Source: Gelidibacter salicanalis (GTDB taxonomy: Bacteria > Bacteroidota > Bacteroidia > Flavobacteriales > Flavobacteriaceae). Taken from it: a stretch of DNA of 64,000 bases. Location: the NCBI RefSeq assembly GCF_016469035.1, contig NZ_JAEHJZ010000042.1:1-64000 (forward strand), in the 5' to 3' direction. Shown here piece after piece: positions 35,401 through 43,358 of this stretch; within the stretch, counting starts at the first letter, position 1; every line of letters begins with the position of its first letter. The translations under genes were made by a program, and so were the position numbers. The notes below the pieces were generated by a model that made no database searches, was not told the origin of the DNA, and was given only the letters and a program-made list of their open reading frames with translations.

Positions 35401-36064
35401 TATGAATATACATTGAACATAAATTTTTCAACCCACTACCTCCTCCTGAAGTTAAAGAACCAAATAATTCGAACAACCCACAATTATTAAAAAGGCCATT
35501 CATTGAAGAGTTTCCTTGTACAATGACCTTACCACTTGGATAGTTATTAATAGATCCATTTCCACCAAAAATTAAATCACCTCCAACATTTAACCGCCCT
35601 GCATTATTTACTGTTGCAGAACCCCCAGGTTCAAAATTCTCAGGTATGGACATGATACCATTAGTACCTATAGTTACCTTTAAACCTGAAAATAAACCTT
35701 TTTTCCTTGGTGCACTTATGAAATTAATTTCTCCTGCCGCTAATATTACTGAAGAGCTCGTAAAGCTTTTAACCCAACCTGTATATTTTTTACCAGGTGC
35801 TACATAAAATGACCCTTGAACATCAAAATCGAAATTACCAGTATAGCTAGCCATGATACATATAGATTCATCTGATTTTAAAGCAAGGGGTGGGCTTGTT
35901 TGTGACCCTGACGCATTAAACCATCCTAAAGCTGTATACGTATAAGTACATGTTGTGGGTTGGACAGGGGCAATAAAGGTATTACCACCACAGGTTTGGG
36001 CGTGGTTTACACTTACATAAAATAGGCTTAATAGGCCAATTAAAATTTGAAAAGCAGGTTTCAT
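32441..36064 (-). CDS. Large secreted protein with LamG-like domain and T9SS type A sorting signal
   Basis: The 1207-residue protein begins with a signal peptide (FQILIGLLSLFYVSVNHAQ). The first 340 residues are a repetitive, glycine/asparagine-rich beta region (GNGSINNYPSGKVIVQGNSS and similar) that looks like a right-handed beta-helix. Residues about 350-510 form a LamG/concanavalin-like domain (LDFDGIDDYVTTPNFI, NEWHHITGTYESSTGVMSLY, then IDGV). A long beta-rich body follows. The last 80 residues are a type IX sorting domain (LFIKGLKNDVSKLMIINMYG, ending GAYIVYFATATTTKSEKIII), expected to send it to the surface or medium. It could be an adhesin or a glycan-binding protein; no catalytic motif is evident. 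It has its own terminator. Confidence 0.88.
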   Translation of the reverse strand: MKPAFQILIGLLSLFYVSVNHAQTCGGNTFIAPVQPTTCTYTYTALGWFNASGSQTSPPLALKSDESICIMASYTGNFDFDVQGSFYVAPGKKYTGWVKSFTSSSVILAAGEINFISAPRKKGLFSGLKVTIGTNGIMSIPENFEPGGSATVNNAGRLNVGGDLIFGGNGSINNYPSGKVIVQGNSSMNGLFNNCGLFELFGSLTSGGGSGLKNLCSMYIHTNMNLNADYTNEGLLILDGTLNFTGSVLTNNNIMVVKNIILNNYSLVGNDITSLLIVRQNAVLSSNGIITGHMYYDMDDGGGFDSVCNNCTQDIDIVINMSLPSTYEEILANCGGDIIVNPFIEKSKLDFDGIDDYVTTPNFINGLNNVTIMAWVLSDAGNSTNMTIAGEDVGCRLWLKNGNKPTFTLTTAANSKTISVAKPIKHNEWHHITGTYESSTGVMSLYIDGVLAKSSNIRAGSAISNSSSTNGNFEIGRRSTGTGSEYFKGDVDEVRVFNTSLSADQIQPMVYQEIKNVDGFVKGKVIDKSIVNITSKAPIAWSNLLAYYPFSNLISNSRTTDFSSKNRVTRLKNITSFQEETAPIPYVTKANGAWTSENTWLHGDVWDIEDVQNNKDYSIVKIEHNITTANSHKNLGLLIDSGKTLTVNGDNSISNSWYLKLDGTLNLMDDSQLIQTENSDLVTSANGKILRRQEGTSNVFWYNYWASPVGVTGATTLTNNNASTNNPNNTTFSLNLLKEGNSNSVQFTSAHDAVGKISTRWLYTYKNGLTYWDWARLSPTTAIPPGVGYSQKGTGNSGNHQQYIFEGKPNNGTILVPVTDVGGLGSVATVSKTDYLLGNPYPSALDISKFIDDNIGIINGSIQLWQQWSGSSHYLNEYAGGYATVNKFGSVRAFQFVGIEGATNGNQDGTKIPTKFLPVGQAFMTEIIGTGNVTFKNSQRVFKKEADADGYFNNGSTFFRNGEQLETIPVKNIKEDSNVMSKIRLELNSVNGPATKKELLLGFSNITTDEYDYGYDAKNTTENANDFNLILDNQNMMMQAYAQISNDKVVPLNFKSAGDYTFEIKMTEIEAIAAEQDIYLKDNFTNVYHSLKSDQPYNFTTTSGEFKNRFEVVFQNNNKLLGVSEFERSSNLTYFNSTSDKLFIKGLKNDVSKLMIINMYGQTVVQYQNLSSETLNHGLNISNVASGAYIVYFATATTTKSEKIIID

Positions 36065-36334
36065 AGTAGAACATATTTAACTTAAGAATCATAAAAACTT
36101 ATGTACTTTATTTTACTTGGAAGTACAATGGATGTTAATACTACTTGAGGGGTAGGTTGCAATCTTGAGGGATTAGATTGCAAGGATGTTAATTTATTAA
36201 GTACGGGTCTATGTAAATAACTCTGTAAAACTAACACAAGCAACACTTTAACAACAAAGTAGTCGATAAACAGTATTTATATTAGTTCTATAATCTACTC
36301 CATCGATTAAAGGAATATATAATCGTTAACGTAC

Positions 36335-36745
36335 TTAATCTTTGCAAGTATTTTGACCTTTACCGTTAGTTTCAAAATAATGATTCAAATTAAAATCTTG
36401 ATATACCGCTAATACAGAAGCATTCCCTATTGCATTTGCACTAGATGTTTATGTGTAACCTCCATTTTTTTAATAGTATTTTAACTTTGGCAATTGGGTC
36501 CAACTTTTAACTCACAACTTGAAGGATTTCCATAGTTATCATACAGTGTTATTGATTGTTAGGTTTTTAATTGTAGCTGGGTGATTTGCGGAAGTTTGAT
36601 TGTCCTTCCATTGAAAACTAACGTCGATTTTTATACCAGGCACATTAGTTTGAGCAGATAGTCCACTAACCAAAAAGGCTAGTGATAATAATAAGAAAAG
36701 TTTTGAGTGTTGTAGGTTTAATAGTTTGGGACGATTTATGTAATG
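36335..36745 (-). pseudogene. Frameshifted gene for a small secreted protein
   Basis: The minus strand encodes, in three frames, what reads as one exported protein. First comes a signal peptide (LFLLLLSLAFLVSGLSAQ) and NVPGIKIDVSFQWKDNQTSA up to a TGA. A second frame carries ITLYDNYGNPSSCELKVGPN then CQS and TAA. A third ends with NAIGNASVLAVYQDFNLNHY, FETNGKGQNTCKD and TAA. No in-frame ATG is left at the start. At least two frameshifts and an altered start mark it as dead. The rest of the 900-base gap up to the T9SS gene shows no other gene. Confidence 0.55.
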
Positions 36746-36972
36746 GTATAAATCTTATACAATCAGCGTATTGTATGTGAAATTACCGATATGCTACGTT
36801 TATATTAGTAAAATGAATAAATTTCCAATTAACGGAATATAAATCGGGATATATCCCCGTAAACTACTCATCATAATTTAAATATTAAATCATTCTCGTC
36901 AAATAAATACGAATAAGAAATTCATTAAACGATTGTTTTACTTAAAACAGCGCTTTTATCACTCCCCATTTT

Positions 36973-38331
36973 TTAAACAAGAAAACTCACCAAATCTTCG
37001 ATTTTAGAGATGAGATGAATTTTGATGACCGTATTTTTAAGGGCTATTTTGTTATATTTAGAAACGAAAATACTTGAAAACCCTAACTTCTCGGCTTCAA
37101 GAATGCGTTGCTCGACCCTTTGGACAGGTCTGATTTCTCCTGAGAGACCAACTTCAGCGGCAAAACAGTAATCTTTAGGAATGGCCACATCTTCATTAGA
37201 TGATAACACAGAGGCTACAACCGCCAAATCAATGGCAGGATCATCTACAGAAATACCGCCGGTGATGTTCAAAAACACATCTTTTGCCCCCAACCTAAAT
37301 CCGGCACGTTTTTCTAATACCGCCAAGAGCATATTCAGCCGTTTAGCATTAAAACCAGTGGCAGACCGTTGTGGGGTTCCATAAACTGCTGTACTCACCA
37401 ATGCTTGCACTTCAATCATCAGTGGGCGCATCCCTTCTAAAGTGGACGCAACCGCATTCCCTGAAAGCTCTTCGTCTTTTTTAGAAATTAGAATTTCTGA
37501 TGGATTGGACACTTCACGTAGACCTGAACCCTGCATTTCATAAATGCCCAATTCATTGGTAGAGCCAAAACGGTTTTTATGTGCACGTAAAATACGGAAC
37601 ACGTGATTCCTATCGCCTTCAAATTGTAACACCGTGTCCACCATGTGTTCCAAAATTTTTGGACCCGCAATGTTACCATCCTTGGTAATATGCCCGATTA
37701 AAATAACTGGCGTGGCTGTTTCTTTAGCAAATTTTATGAGCTCCGTCGTACATTCCTTAATTTGGGAAATACTTCCTGATGACGATTCAATATAGTCACT
37801 ATGTAAGGTTTGGATAGAATCAATAACCACAATATCTGGTTCCAAAGCTTCAATTTGCTTGAAAATGTTTTGGGTTTTTGTTTCGGTCAGAATATAGCAA
37901 TTAGCGCTGTTAGGATTGATGCGTTCTGCACGCATCCTAATTTGTTGCTGGCTTTCTTCGCCAGAAACATAGAGTGTTTTGTAGGGCAATTTTAATGAAA
38001 TTTGAAGCAACAGTGTGCTCTTTCCAATACCTGGCTCTCCTCCCAATAAAATTAAAGATCCAGGAACAATACCACCACCCAGTACCCGATTGAACTCCTC
38101 ATCTTGAGTATTCATTCGCACCTCCTTAGTGACGTCAATTTCATTGATGCGTAAGGGTTTTGAAGTGCGTTTCACGGCTGATGTTGGGGTTTTCCAATCA
38201 GATTTTTCTTCCTTTTGAATGACTTCCTCCACAATGGTATTCCACTCTTTACACGCCGTACACTGCCCTTGCCATTTAGAATATTGGCTGCCACAGTTTT
38301 GACAAAAAAAAGTTGTTTTTATTTTGGCCAT
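36973..38331 (-). CDS. radA: DNA repair protein RadA (Sms)
   Basis: RadA is a RecA-like DnaB-type helicase acting in recombination branch migration. The 452 residues begin with the C4 zinc finger (C10, C13, C24, C27 in FFCQNCGSQYSKWQGQCTAC). The ATPase core has Walker A LLGGEPGIGKSTLLLQ (about 94-109), Walker B PDIVVIDSIQTL and the RadA-specific AHKNRFGSTNELG. The C-terminal Lon-like domain (GISVDDPAIDLAVVASVLSS, VGLSGEIRPVQRVEQRILEA) is complete. It is the last gene after panC-panD-flippase-esterase on the minus strand, but a broken gene lies between it and the esterase. Confidence 0.96.
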   Translation of the reverse strand: MAKIKTTFFCQNCGSQYSKWQGQCTACKEWNTIVEEVIQKEEKSDWKTPTSAVKRTSKPLRINEIDVTKEVRMNTQDEEFNRVLGGGIVPGSLILLGGEPGIGKSTLLLQISLKLPYKTLYVSGEESQQQIRMRAERINPNSANCYILTETKTQNIFKQIEALEPDIVVIDSIQTLHSDYIESSSGSISQIKECTTELIKFAKETATPVILIGHITKDGNIAGPKILEHMVDTVLQFEGDRNHVFRILRAHKNRFGSTNELGIYEMQGSGLREVSNPSEILISKKDEELSGNAVASTLEGMRPLMIEVQALVSTAVYGTPQRSATGFNAKRLNMLLAVLEKRAGFRLGAKDVFLNITGGISVDDPAIDLAVVASVLSSNEDVAIPKDYCFAAEVGLSGEIRPVQRVEQRILEAEKLGFSSIFVSKYNKIALKNTVIKIHLISKIEDLVSFLV

Positions 38332-38522
38332 GCTTGAAAGTTTAGGCTAAAATAAAACTATTTGTGGTATAAATTATTATAGTTAAAAGTAATTGATGTT
38401 TTATAAATCGACGATCTCACTTTCATTCTCCGCAGTAACAATTCTAATCCCTTCTTCCTTTGACAGAATCAAATCTTAATTGATATAACCAGTAAATTAC
38501 AACCACTTTAAACTTGGTGGTT

Positions 38523-38905
38523 TTATAGTTTCGATCCATATAACGCATCAATTCTAAAGTAATAAATTAAAAAATCCTGCTCCAAACTCCATAGGTAACC
38601 TTGAAATCTTATCAGATCTTTATAGCTGTCATAAAACTGTTCCTTTCCTCAAACAAAGCCGACATCAATAGCTTCTAGCATTTTACCCAAAACAGTTTGA
38701 TAGGAGACGTATTCAACCATTGGCTCAAAACGATATCGCCATCAGGTACTTAAATGACAGGATATTTCAAATCTTAATTCAGATCATAATTTTTTGCAAG
38801 ACTACTTTAAAATTTTAGGGCGTTTAGTTTTATGGATGCACACTCTTCAGATACTGTTTGTGCACTGATTGTAACAGTATACATTACGATGAATATTAGA
38901 AAGTA
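38523..38905 (-). pseudogene. Decayed second copy of the alpha/beta-hydrolase (esterase) gene
   Basis: Minus-strand pieces match the start of the intact neighbour: a signal-like KPYFLIFIVMYTVTISAQ, a KYPVI-stop-VPDGDIV segment equivalent to its KYPLIIVLDGDYL, and MVEYVSYQTVLGKMLEAIDV, then GKEQFYDSYKDL in a later frame. Several stops and frameshifts interrupt it, and no C-terminal half is present. It looks like a duplicated or formerly second esterase gene, now dead. The remaining bases up to radA (38332-38522) hold nothing recognisable. Confidence 0.55.
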
Positions 38906-38981
38906 AGGCTTTTTTAATCCTTAAGTAGATTTAAGCTTTGGGACGATACTTAGAGTTAATCCTTACGAAACCGCTTTTTGA

Positions 38982-40121
38982 CTAATTTTCGTCCTTGAGC
39001 GAATAAATTTTGTCTAATAAAACATCTTTATCAATAAAGTCAGATGCTTTTAAAAGCAAACCTGATTGGTAATATTGTAAGGCCTTTTTTAAGTTATTTT
39101 CTTGTTCATAATACATCCCGGTAAAATAGGCACTAATCATTGAGTCTGGGTATTCTTTACGTGCCAATTTTGACAATTCTTTTAAAGCGTCCAAATCATC
39201 TTTTTTAATAGCAGCCGCGGCTATTGCTTTCATATCATTCTCAACAACTTTTTTCTCAAATCCGTAAAACAGCTTAATATCGTTATATTTCTTTTCAAGA
39301 TATTTAAAAGGACCTCCTTCATAAGTTAGCACCTGATCAGTATATTCTTGTTTACTGATAGGTTTATAGAGCGCAAAGATGTTATTTAGTGCTCTTGGAA
39401 TTCCGAGACTTACTAATGAGTAATGGTCTGCATCAGTAAAATTATCAAATCTATAATGAAGTTTAGGATTGTCCAAGGAGGCCAATAGCGAATTATGCGT
39501 CAGAATTTTATCTTTTAACTGCGCAATATCATTGTCGGCAGTAGCCAAATAATAAAATGTATCTGTATTTATATACGTAAGACGTTCTTGAACTCTATTT
39601 GCCATTTCTGGGGCTAGATCTGGACTGAAGGCTATATAAGCTCTAAAAAGGGGATTATCTTTAAATAGGTAATAATTTAGAAAATTGGCACTTGAGTCGT
39701 GGCCAGTGAGAATTCTGAAATTTGAAACATTATACTTGTTTTCAATAAAAGGAATGAGTTCCATACCAATAAACTCGAAGAACGAAGCCCCTTCATGAGC
39801 AGGGAAATAAATATCTTTGTCGTAAAAAAGGTCTTTTTCCCGAGTTTCAACTTGATTGATGCCTACTACCACACATTTAGGTATTCCCCCCCAATAGGTC
39901 TGATAATCTAAATTACCCGCAAAAGGTTCAAACAGATAATCACCATCCAATACAATAATTAAGGGGTATTTATTTTTCTCTTCAGGATTGTAATTCCGCG
40001 GTAGCTGAATTTTTATTTCTCTGGTGTCACCTAATTTTGAGGAATAAAAAGGTTCATATATTACTTGAGCACTTATAGGTATACTCACTAAAAATAACAG
40101 TAGCAGGGTTAATCTTCTCAT
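38982..40121 (-). CDS. Secreted alpha/beta-hydrolase, esterase D-like, lacking the usual nucleophile serine
   Basis: The ATG chosen gives MRRLTLLLLFLVSIPISAQ, a signal peptide; an upstream ATG would add nine residues before it. The hydrolase domain (about 25-280) has NYNPEEKNKYPLIIVLDGDY, a typical esterase start, GASFFEFIGMELIPFIENKY and the late histidine in DADHYSLV. At the nucleophile elbow, where GHSxG is expected, the sequence is G140-H-D-S-S. The serine position is aspartate, although serines follow. A C-terminal TPR-like helical pair (ISAYFTGMYYEQENNLKKAL) completes 379 residues. It follows the flippase by about 85 bases in the panC operon. It may be a non-classical hydrolase or a binding protein. 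Confidence 0.8.
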   Translation of the reverse strand: MRRLTLLLLFLVSIPISAQVIYEPFYSSKLGDTREIKIQLPRNYNPEEKNKYPLIIVLDGDYLFEPFAGNLDYQTYWGGIPKCVVVGINQVETREKDLFYDKDIYFPAHEGASFFEFIGMELIPFIENKYNVSNFRILTGHDSSANFLNYYLFKDNPLFRAYIAFSPDLAPEMANRVQERLTYINTDTFYYLATADNDIAQLKDKILTHNSLLASLDNPKLHYRFDNFTDADHYSLVSLGIPRALNNIFALYKPISKQEYTDQVLTYEGGPFKYLEKKYNDIKLFYGFEKKVVENDMKAIAAAAIKKDDLDALKELSKLARKEYPDSMISAYFTGMYYEQENNLKKALQYYQSGLLLKASDFIDKDVLLDKIYSLKDEN

Positions 40122-40207
40122 ACAATTTGGGATTATAAGTAACCGCAAGTTAAAGAATTATTCCATTCAATTACCTATGCAGGTTAATGTTTAATAAAAC
40201 TTAAAGA

Positions 40208-41173
40208 TTACTTTTTACTCTTAGTTTTACTGTTATAAATTGGCAAAAACAAAAATGATAAGCTCCCTAGAACAATGATCATAATTGTTTGTGAAGCCCA
40301 TATAATCCAACCAAAAGCAATGCTCGGATTTTCGGGAATATCAAACACAGAAAAGGCAGCACCAATAGCTAGGGGATAAACAAAAATACCGCCGTTAGTG
40401 GCCACAATAGTAAAACTTCCTGCAATAAACGCTATAAGAAGCGCGCCTATAGACACACCATTTAAATCTTCTACACCCAAGGTGGTAACATAAAACATCA
40501 AGAGATACATGAGCCAAATAAAAAGCGTGTGAAAGATAAAGGCCCACTTATGCTCCATCTTAAAAATACTTAAAATCCCTTCCAATAGTCCCATCACAAA
40601 ATTTCGTACTTTTAGCGCAACTTTAGACTGACTCTTTCTAAGGTATAAAAAGAGAATGGTAACGACCACCAACCCAATAACCCCCATAAGGATTAATTTT
40701 TTGGGCTGAAAAGCATTTTCTAAAATTTTAAAAATAAAGTCGAACTGAATGAGAAATGTGATGCCCACGATGCTGAGCAGAATGACAAAATCAGCCATTC
40801 TTTCGGCTATAATGGTTCCGAAACTTTTTTGAAAAGGCACCTCTTCGTAGTTGGTTAACACGGCAGCCCTTAAAACTTCTCCAGACCTTGGAATCCCAAA
40901 ATTTGCCAAATAGGCGATGAACACTGCCATGATACTGTTGGGCAACTTTACACTGTACCCCATGGGCTCCAACAGATACTTCCATCGGTACGCTCGGGAT
41001 AAATTGCTGAGTAAACCAAGCCCCATTCCTAAAGCAATCCAACTGTAATTAGCCGATTTGAAATACGGTATGATTTTATCTATTGGTAATTTTGAAAAGG
41101 TGTACCACCCAAAAAAGACCGCCAACAAAAGAGGAAGGGCAATTCTGACTATTTTCTTGGTCTTAGGGCGCAA
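40208..41173 (-). CDS. YbhN/UPF0104-type flippase-like membrane protein
   Basis: The 321-residue integral inner-membrane protein has about eight hydrophobic segments and matches the lysylphosphatidylglycerol synthase transmembrane family (PF03706). Family features are WIALGMGLGLLSNLSRAYRW (about 45-64), LANFGIPRSGEVLRA (about 89-103) and the central TNYEEVPFQKSFGTIIAERM then AD segment. No C-terminal aminoacyl-transferase domain is present, so it is the flippase-like half only, with unknown lipid cargo. The start ATG is two bases after the panD stop, so translation is tightly linked to panD, a common flavobacterial order. The C-terminus ends KSKTKSKK-like, on the cytoplasmic side. Confidence 0.88.
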   Translation of the reverse strand: MRPKTKKIVRIALPLLLAVFFGWYTFSKLPIDKIIPYFKSANYSWIALGMGLGLLSNLSRAYRWKYLLEPMGYSVKLPNSIMAVFIAYLANFGIPRSGEVLRAAVLTNYEEVPFQKSFGTIIAERMADFVILLSIVGITFLIQFDFIFKILENAFQPKKLILMGVIGLVVVTILFLYLRKSQSKVALKVRNFVMGLLEGILSIFKMEHKWAFIFHTLFIWLMYLLMFYVTTLGVEDLNGVSIGALLIAFIAGSFTIVATNGGIFVYPLAIGAAFSVFDIPENPSIAFGWIIWASQTIMIIVLGSLSFLFLPIYNSKTKSKK

Positions 41174-41175
41174 TG

Positions 41176-41526
41176 CTATTTGAGTAAGTTGGTAGCTTCA
41201 TCAGGAAACACCAAAGAAGGCTTAAAAGTTTTAGCTTCTTCAAGTTCCATAAATGCGTAGGTAATGAGTATTAGAGTGTCTCCAACAGCGACCTTTCGAG
41301 CAGCGGCTCCATTTAAAGTGATCTCACCAGAATTTCTTGGACCGGGAATCACATAGGTATCCAAACGTTCTCCGTTATCATTGTTGACAATTTGGACCTT
41401 TTCGCCTTGAATAATATTGGCGGCGTCCATTAAATCTTCATCAATAGTAATGCTGCCTATATAATTTAGTTCAGCTCCGGTACATTTGACACGGTGTATT
41501 TTCGATTTTACAACTTGTATTTGCAT
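41176..41526 (-). CDS. panD: Aspartate 1-decarboxylase proenzyme
   Basis: PanD makes beta-alanine from aspartate for pantothenate synthesis. The 116-residue proenzyme has the self-cleavage site G24-S25 in [16 protein letters not shown], where S25 becomes the pyruvoyl cofactor. Y22 precedes it as usual. K9 in [12 protein letters not shown] and the [20 protein letters not shown] substrate loop are present. It lies 13 bases after panC on the same strand, so the two enzymes that join beta-alanine to pantoate are co-expressed. PanB and PanE are not in this window. Confidence 0.96.
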   Translation of the reverse strand: MQIQVVKSKIHRVKCTGAELNYIGSITIDEDLMDAANIIQGEKVQIVNNDNGERLDTYVIPGPRNSGEITLNGAAARKVAVGDTLILITYAFMELEEAKTFKPSLVFPDEATNLLK

Positions 41527-41539
41527 AGGGCAAAGGTAA

Positions 41540-42388
41540 TTAATTAAGCGCTATATTATCTATAAGCCGGATATCTCCTGCAAATACTGCTATAAACGCT
41601 CTATATGATTTTGTGTTTTGTTTTGTTTCTACAGGTAGTAAGGTTTCTTCGTCAGCAATTGTAAAGTATTCCAACTGTAATAGCCCCTGCTTTTCAAACT
41701 GTTCTACTACCCATGTCGTAACCTTATTTGCACTTTCCGTGCCAAATCGTATTTTGGCAGCTTTTAGGGTTTCGTAAATAAAAGGCGCCGCTTCCCGGTG
41801 TGTTTTTGACAAGCGTTGGTTTCTTGAGCTCATGGCCAACCCGTCTTCAGCCCTAAATATATCGCACCCAATAACCTTTACACCAAGATGGTGTTTTTCT
41901 ACAAGCTTCTCAATGATTCTGAGTTGTTGAAAATCTTTCTCACCAAAATAGGCGAAATCGGGTCTTACAATTTCAAACAGACGCTTCACGATAGTTCCTA
42001 CACCATCAAAATGGCCTTTTCGAAACTTCCCTTCCATTTGATGCTCCAAACCATCAAAACTAAACGCTTCTGAGCTGATAAGTTCTCCATAGATATCCTC
42101 GACGGTTGGTGCATATACCACGATATCTTCTGAAAGTGATCGCAATAATTCGAGATCATGCTCTAAAGTTCGAGGGTATTCTTTAAGATCAGAGGAATTG
42201 TCAAACTGGGTTGGATTGACAAAAATACTCACCACCATTTTGGCGTTTTCCTTCAATCCTTTAACAATTATTGATAAATGACCTTCGTGCAGAGCACCCA
42301 TTGTTGGCACAAAACCAAGGGTTTGATTTTTGGGCACCAACCCTTCCAGCACGTGTCTTAACTCTTCTTTTTTATGGCAGATTATCAT
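41540..42388 (-). CDS. panC: Pantothenate synthetase (pantoate-beta-alanine ligase)
   Basis: PanC uses ATP to join pantoate and beta-alanine. The 282-residue protein has the HIGH-like [16 protein letters not shown] (about 25-40), [20 protein letters not shown] (about 54-73), [20 protein letters not shown] (about 122-141), [10 protein letters not shown] and the KMSKS-like MSSRNQRLS loop. All binding residues look present. The ATG lies about 25 bases downstream of a divergent promoter region shared with the glycogen synthase-like gene. It is the first gene of the panC-panD-flippase-esterase unit. Confidence 0.96.
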   Translation of the reverse strand: MIICHKKEELRHVLEGLVPKNQTLGFVPTMGALHEGHLSIIVKGLKENAKMVVSIFVNPTQFDNSSDLKEYPRTLEHDLELLRSLSEDIVVYAPTVEDIYGELISSEAFSFDGLEHQMEGKFRKGHFDGVGTIVKRLFEIVRPDFAYFGEKDFQQLRIIEKLVEKHHLGVKVIGCDIFRAEDGLAMSSRNQRLSKTHREAAPFIYETLKAAKIRFGTESANKVTTWVVEQFEKQGLLQLEYFTIADEETLLPVETKQNTKSYRAFIAVFAGDIRLIDNIALN

Positions 42389-42413
42389 TGTATAACAAAA
42401 AATTAACAGCCTG

Positions 42414-42421
42414 CAAACTTA
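42414..42421 (-). promoter_or_regulatory. Candidate -7 box of the panC operon
   Basis: Minus-strand TAAGTTTG matches TAnnTTTG exactly and lies about 25 bases before the panC ATG. No clear TTTG -33 element is at the usual spacing. It faces away from the next box in the 111-base divergent intergenic region. Confidence 0.55.
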
Positions 42422-42452
42422 AGATTTTACTCGCAATCTGCATAAATTTTTG

Positions 42453-42460
42453 TAATTTTG
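42453..42460 (+). promoter_or_regulatory. Candidate -7 box of the glycogen synthase-like gene
   Basis: TAATTTTG matches TAnnTTTG exactly, about 40 bases before the ATG of the plus-strand gene. Together with the panC box it makes a divergent promoter pair about 30 bases apart, so the two genes may compete for polymerase. Confidence 0.55.
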
Positions 42461-42499
42461 CGTGTTTTAAATTTTAACTTTTTTTAAACTACGTGATTT

Positions 42500-43309
42500 A
42501 TGAAAGATAAGAGGATATTGTACGTGTCTTCCGAGGTTGTTCCTTATTTACCTGAGACTGAAATTTCTTCGATGTCATTTGAGGCTCCAAGAATGGTAAA
42601 TAAACAAGGTGGACAAATACGAATATTCATGCCAAAGTATGGAAACATAAATGAACGTAGACACCAACTGCATGAAGTGATAAGACTTTCAGGTATAAAC
42701 TTGGTCATCAACGATCTAGATATGCCTTTGATTATTAAAGTGGCTTCAATTCCTAAAGAAAGAATCCAAGTTTATTTTATTGATAACGAAGAATACTTTA
42801 AGAGAAAAGCAACCTTAACAGATGAAGACGGCCAGCTGTTTGCAGATAATGATGAGCGTGCTATATTTTTCGCAAAAGGCGTGATTGAAACGGTTAAAAA
42901 ACTCAATTGGGCACCAGACATTATCCATGTTAATGGATGGTTGGCTTCCTTACTTCCTGTCTACTTGAAAGAGTACTATAAAAACGAACCTTTGTTTACT
43001 GACAGTAAAATTGTGACCTCTATATACAATCAAACCTTTGATGGGACGTTAGACAAAGGTATGATAAACAAAGTTAAATTTGATAACATTGATGATGCTG
43101 CAATTAAGGTTCTGGAAACCCCAAATTATAATAACCTTATGAAGATTGCAATTGATTATTCAGATGCTCTTATAAAAGGTTCAGCTGAACTGCCCCAAGA
43201 ACTGGAAGACTACTTAAAAGCATCAGACAAACCCGTGTTAGACTATTTCTCCCAAGAAGACTTTGCTGAACCTTACACTGAGTTCTACAACACCAAAGTA
43301 CTCAACTAA
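42500..43309 (+). CDS. Glycogen/starch synthase N-terminal domain protein
   Basis: The 269-residue protein resembles only the N-terminal (GT5 catalytic, ADP-glucose acceptor-side) domain of glycogen synthase: LYVSSEVVPYLPETEISSMS at the start (where full enzymes have the KTGGL loop, replaced here by ETEISS), RIFMPKYGNINERRHQLHEV, and DIIHVNGWLASLLPVYLKEY matching the HxHDW-type block. The C-terminal GT-B half with the nucleotide-sugar site is absent, and the gene ends normally. Short forms of this kind are found next to panC throughout Flavobacteriaceae as I recall, so this is a conserved single-domain protein. It is probably not a working synthase by itself. Confidence 0.8.
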   Translation: MKDKRILYVSSEVVPYLPETEISSMSFEAPRMVNKQGGQIRIFMPKYGNINERRHQLHEVIRLSGINLVINDLDMPLIIKVASIPKERIQVYFIDNEEYFKRKATLTDEDGQLFADNDERAIFFAKGVIETVKKLNWAPDIIHVNGWLASLLPVYLKEYYKNEPLFTDSKIVTSIYNQTFDGTLDKGMINKVKFDNIDDAAIKVLETPNYNNLMKIAIDYSDALIKGSAELPQELEDYLKASDKPVLDYFSQEDFAEPYTEFYNTKVLN

Positions 43310-43358
43310 TCATTAGCAAGACTATACTATTCGCTCTTCAATCCATTTAAAGATAGTA

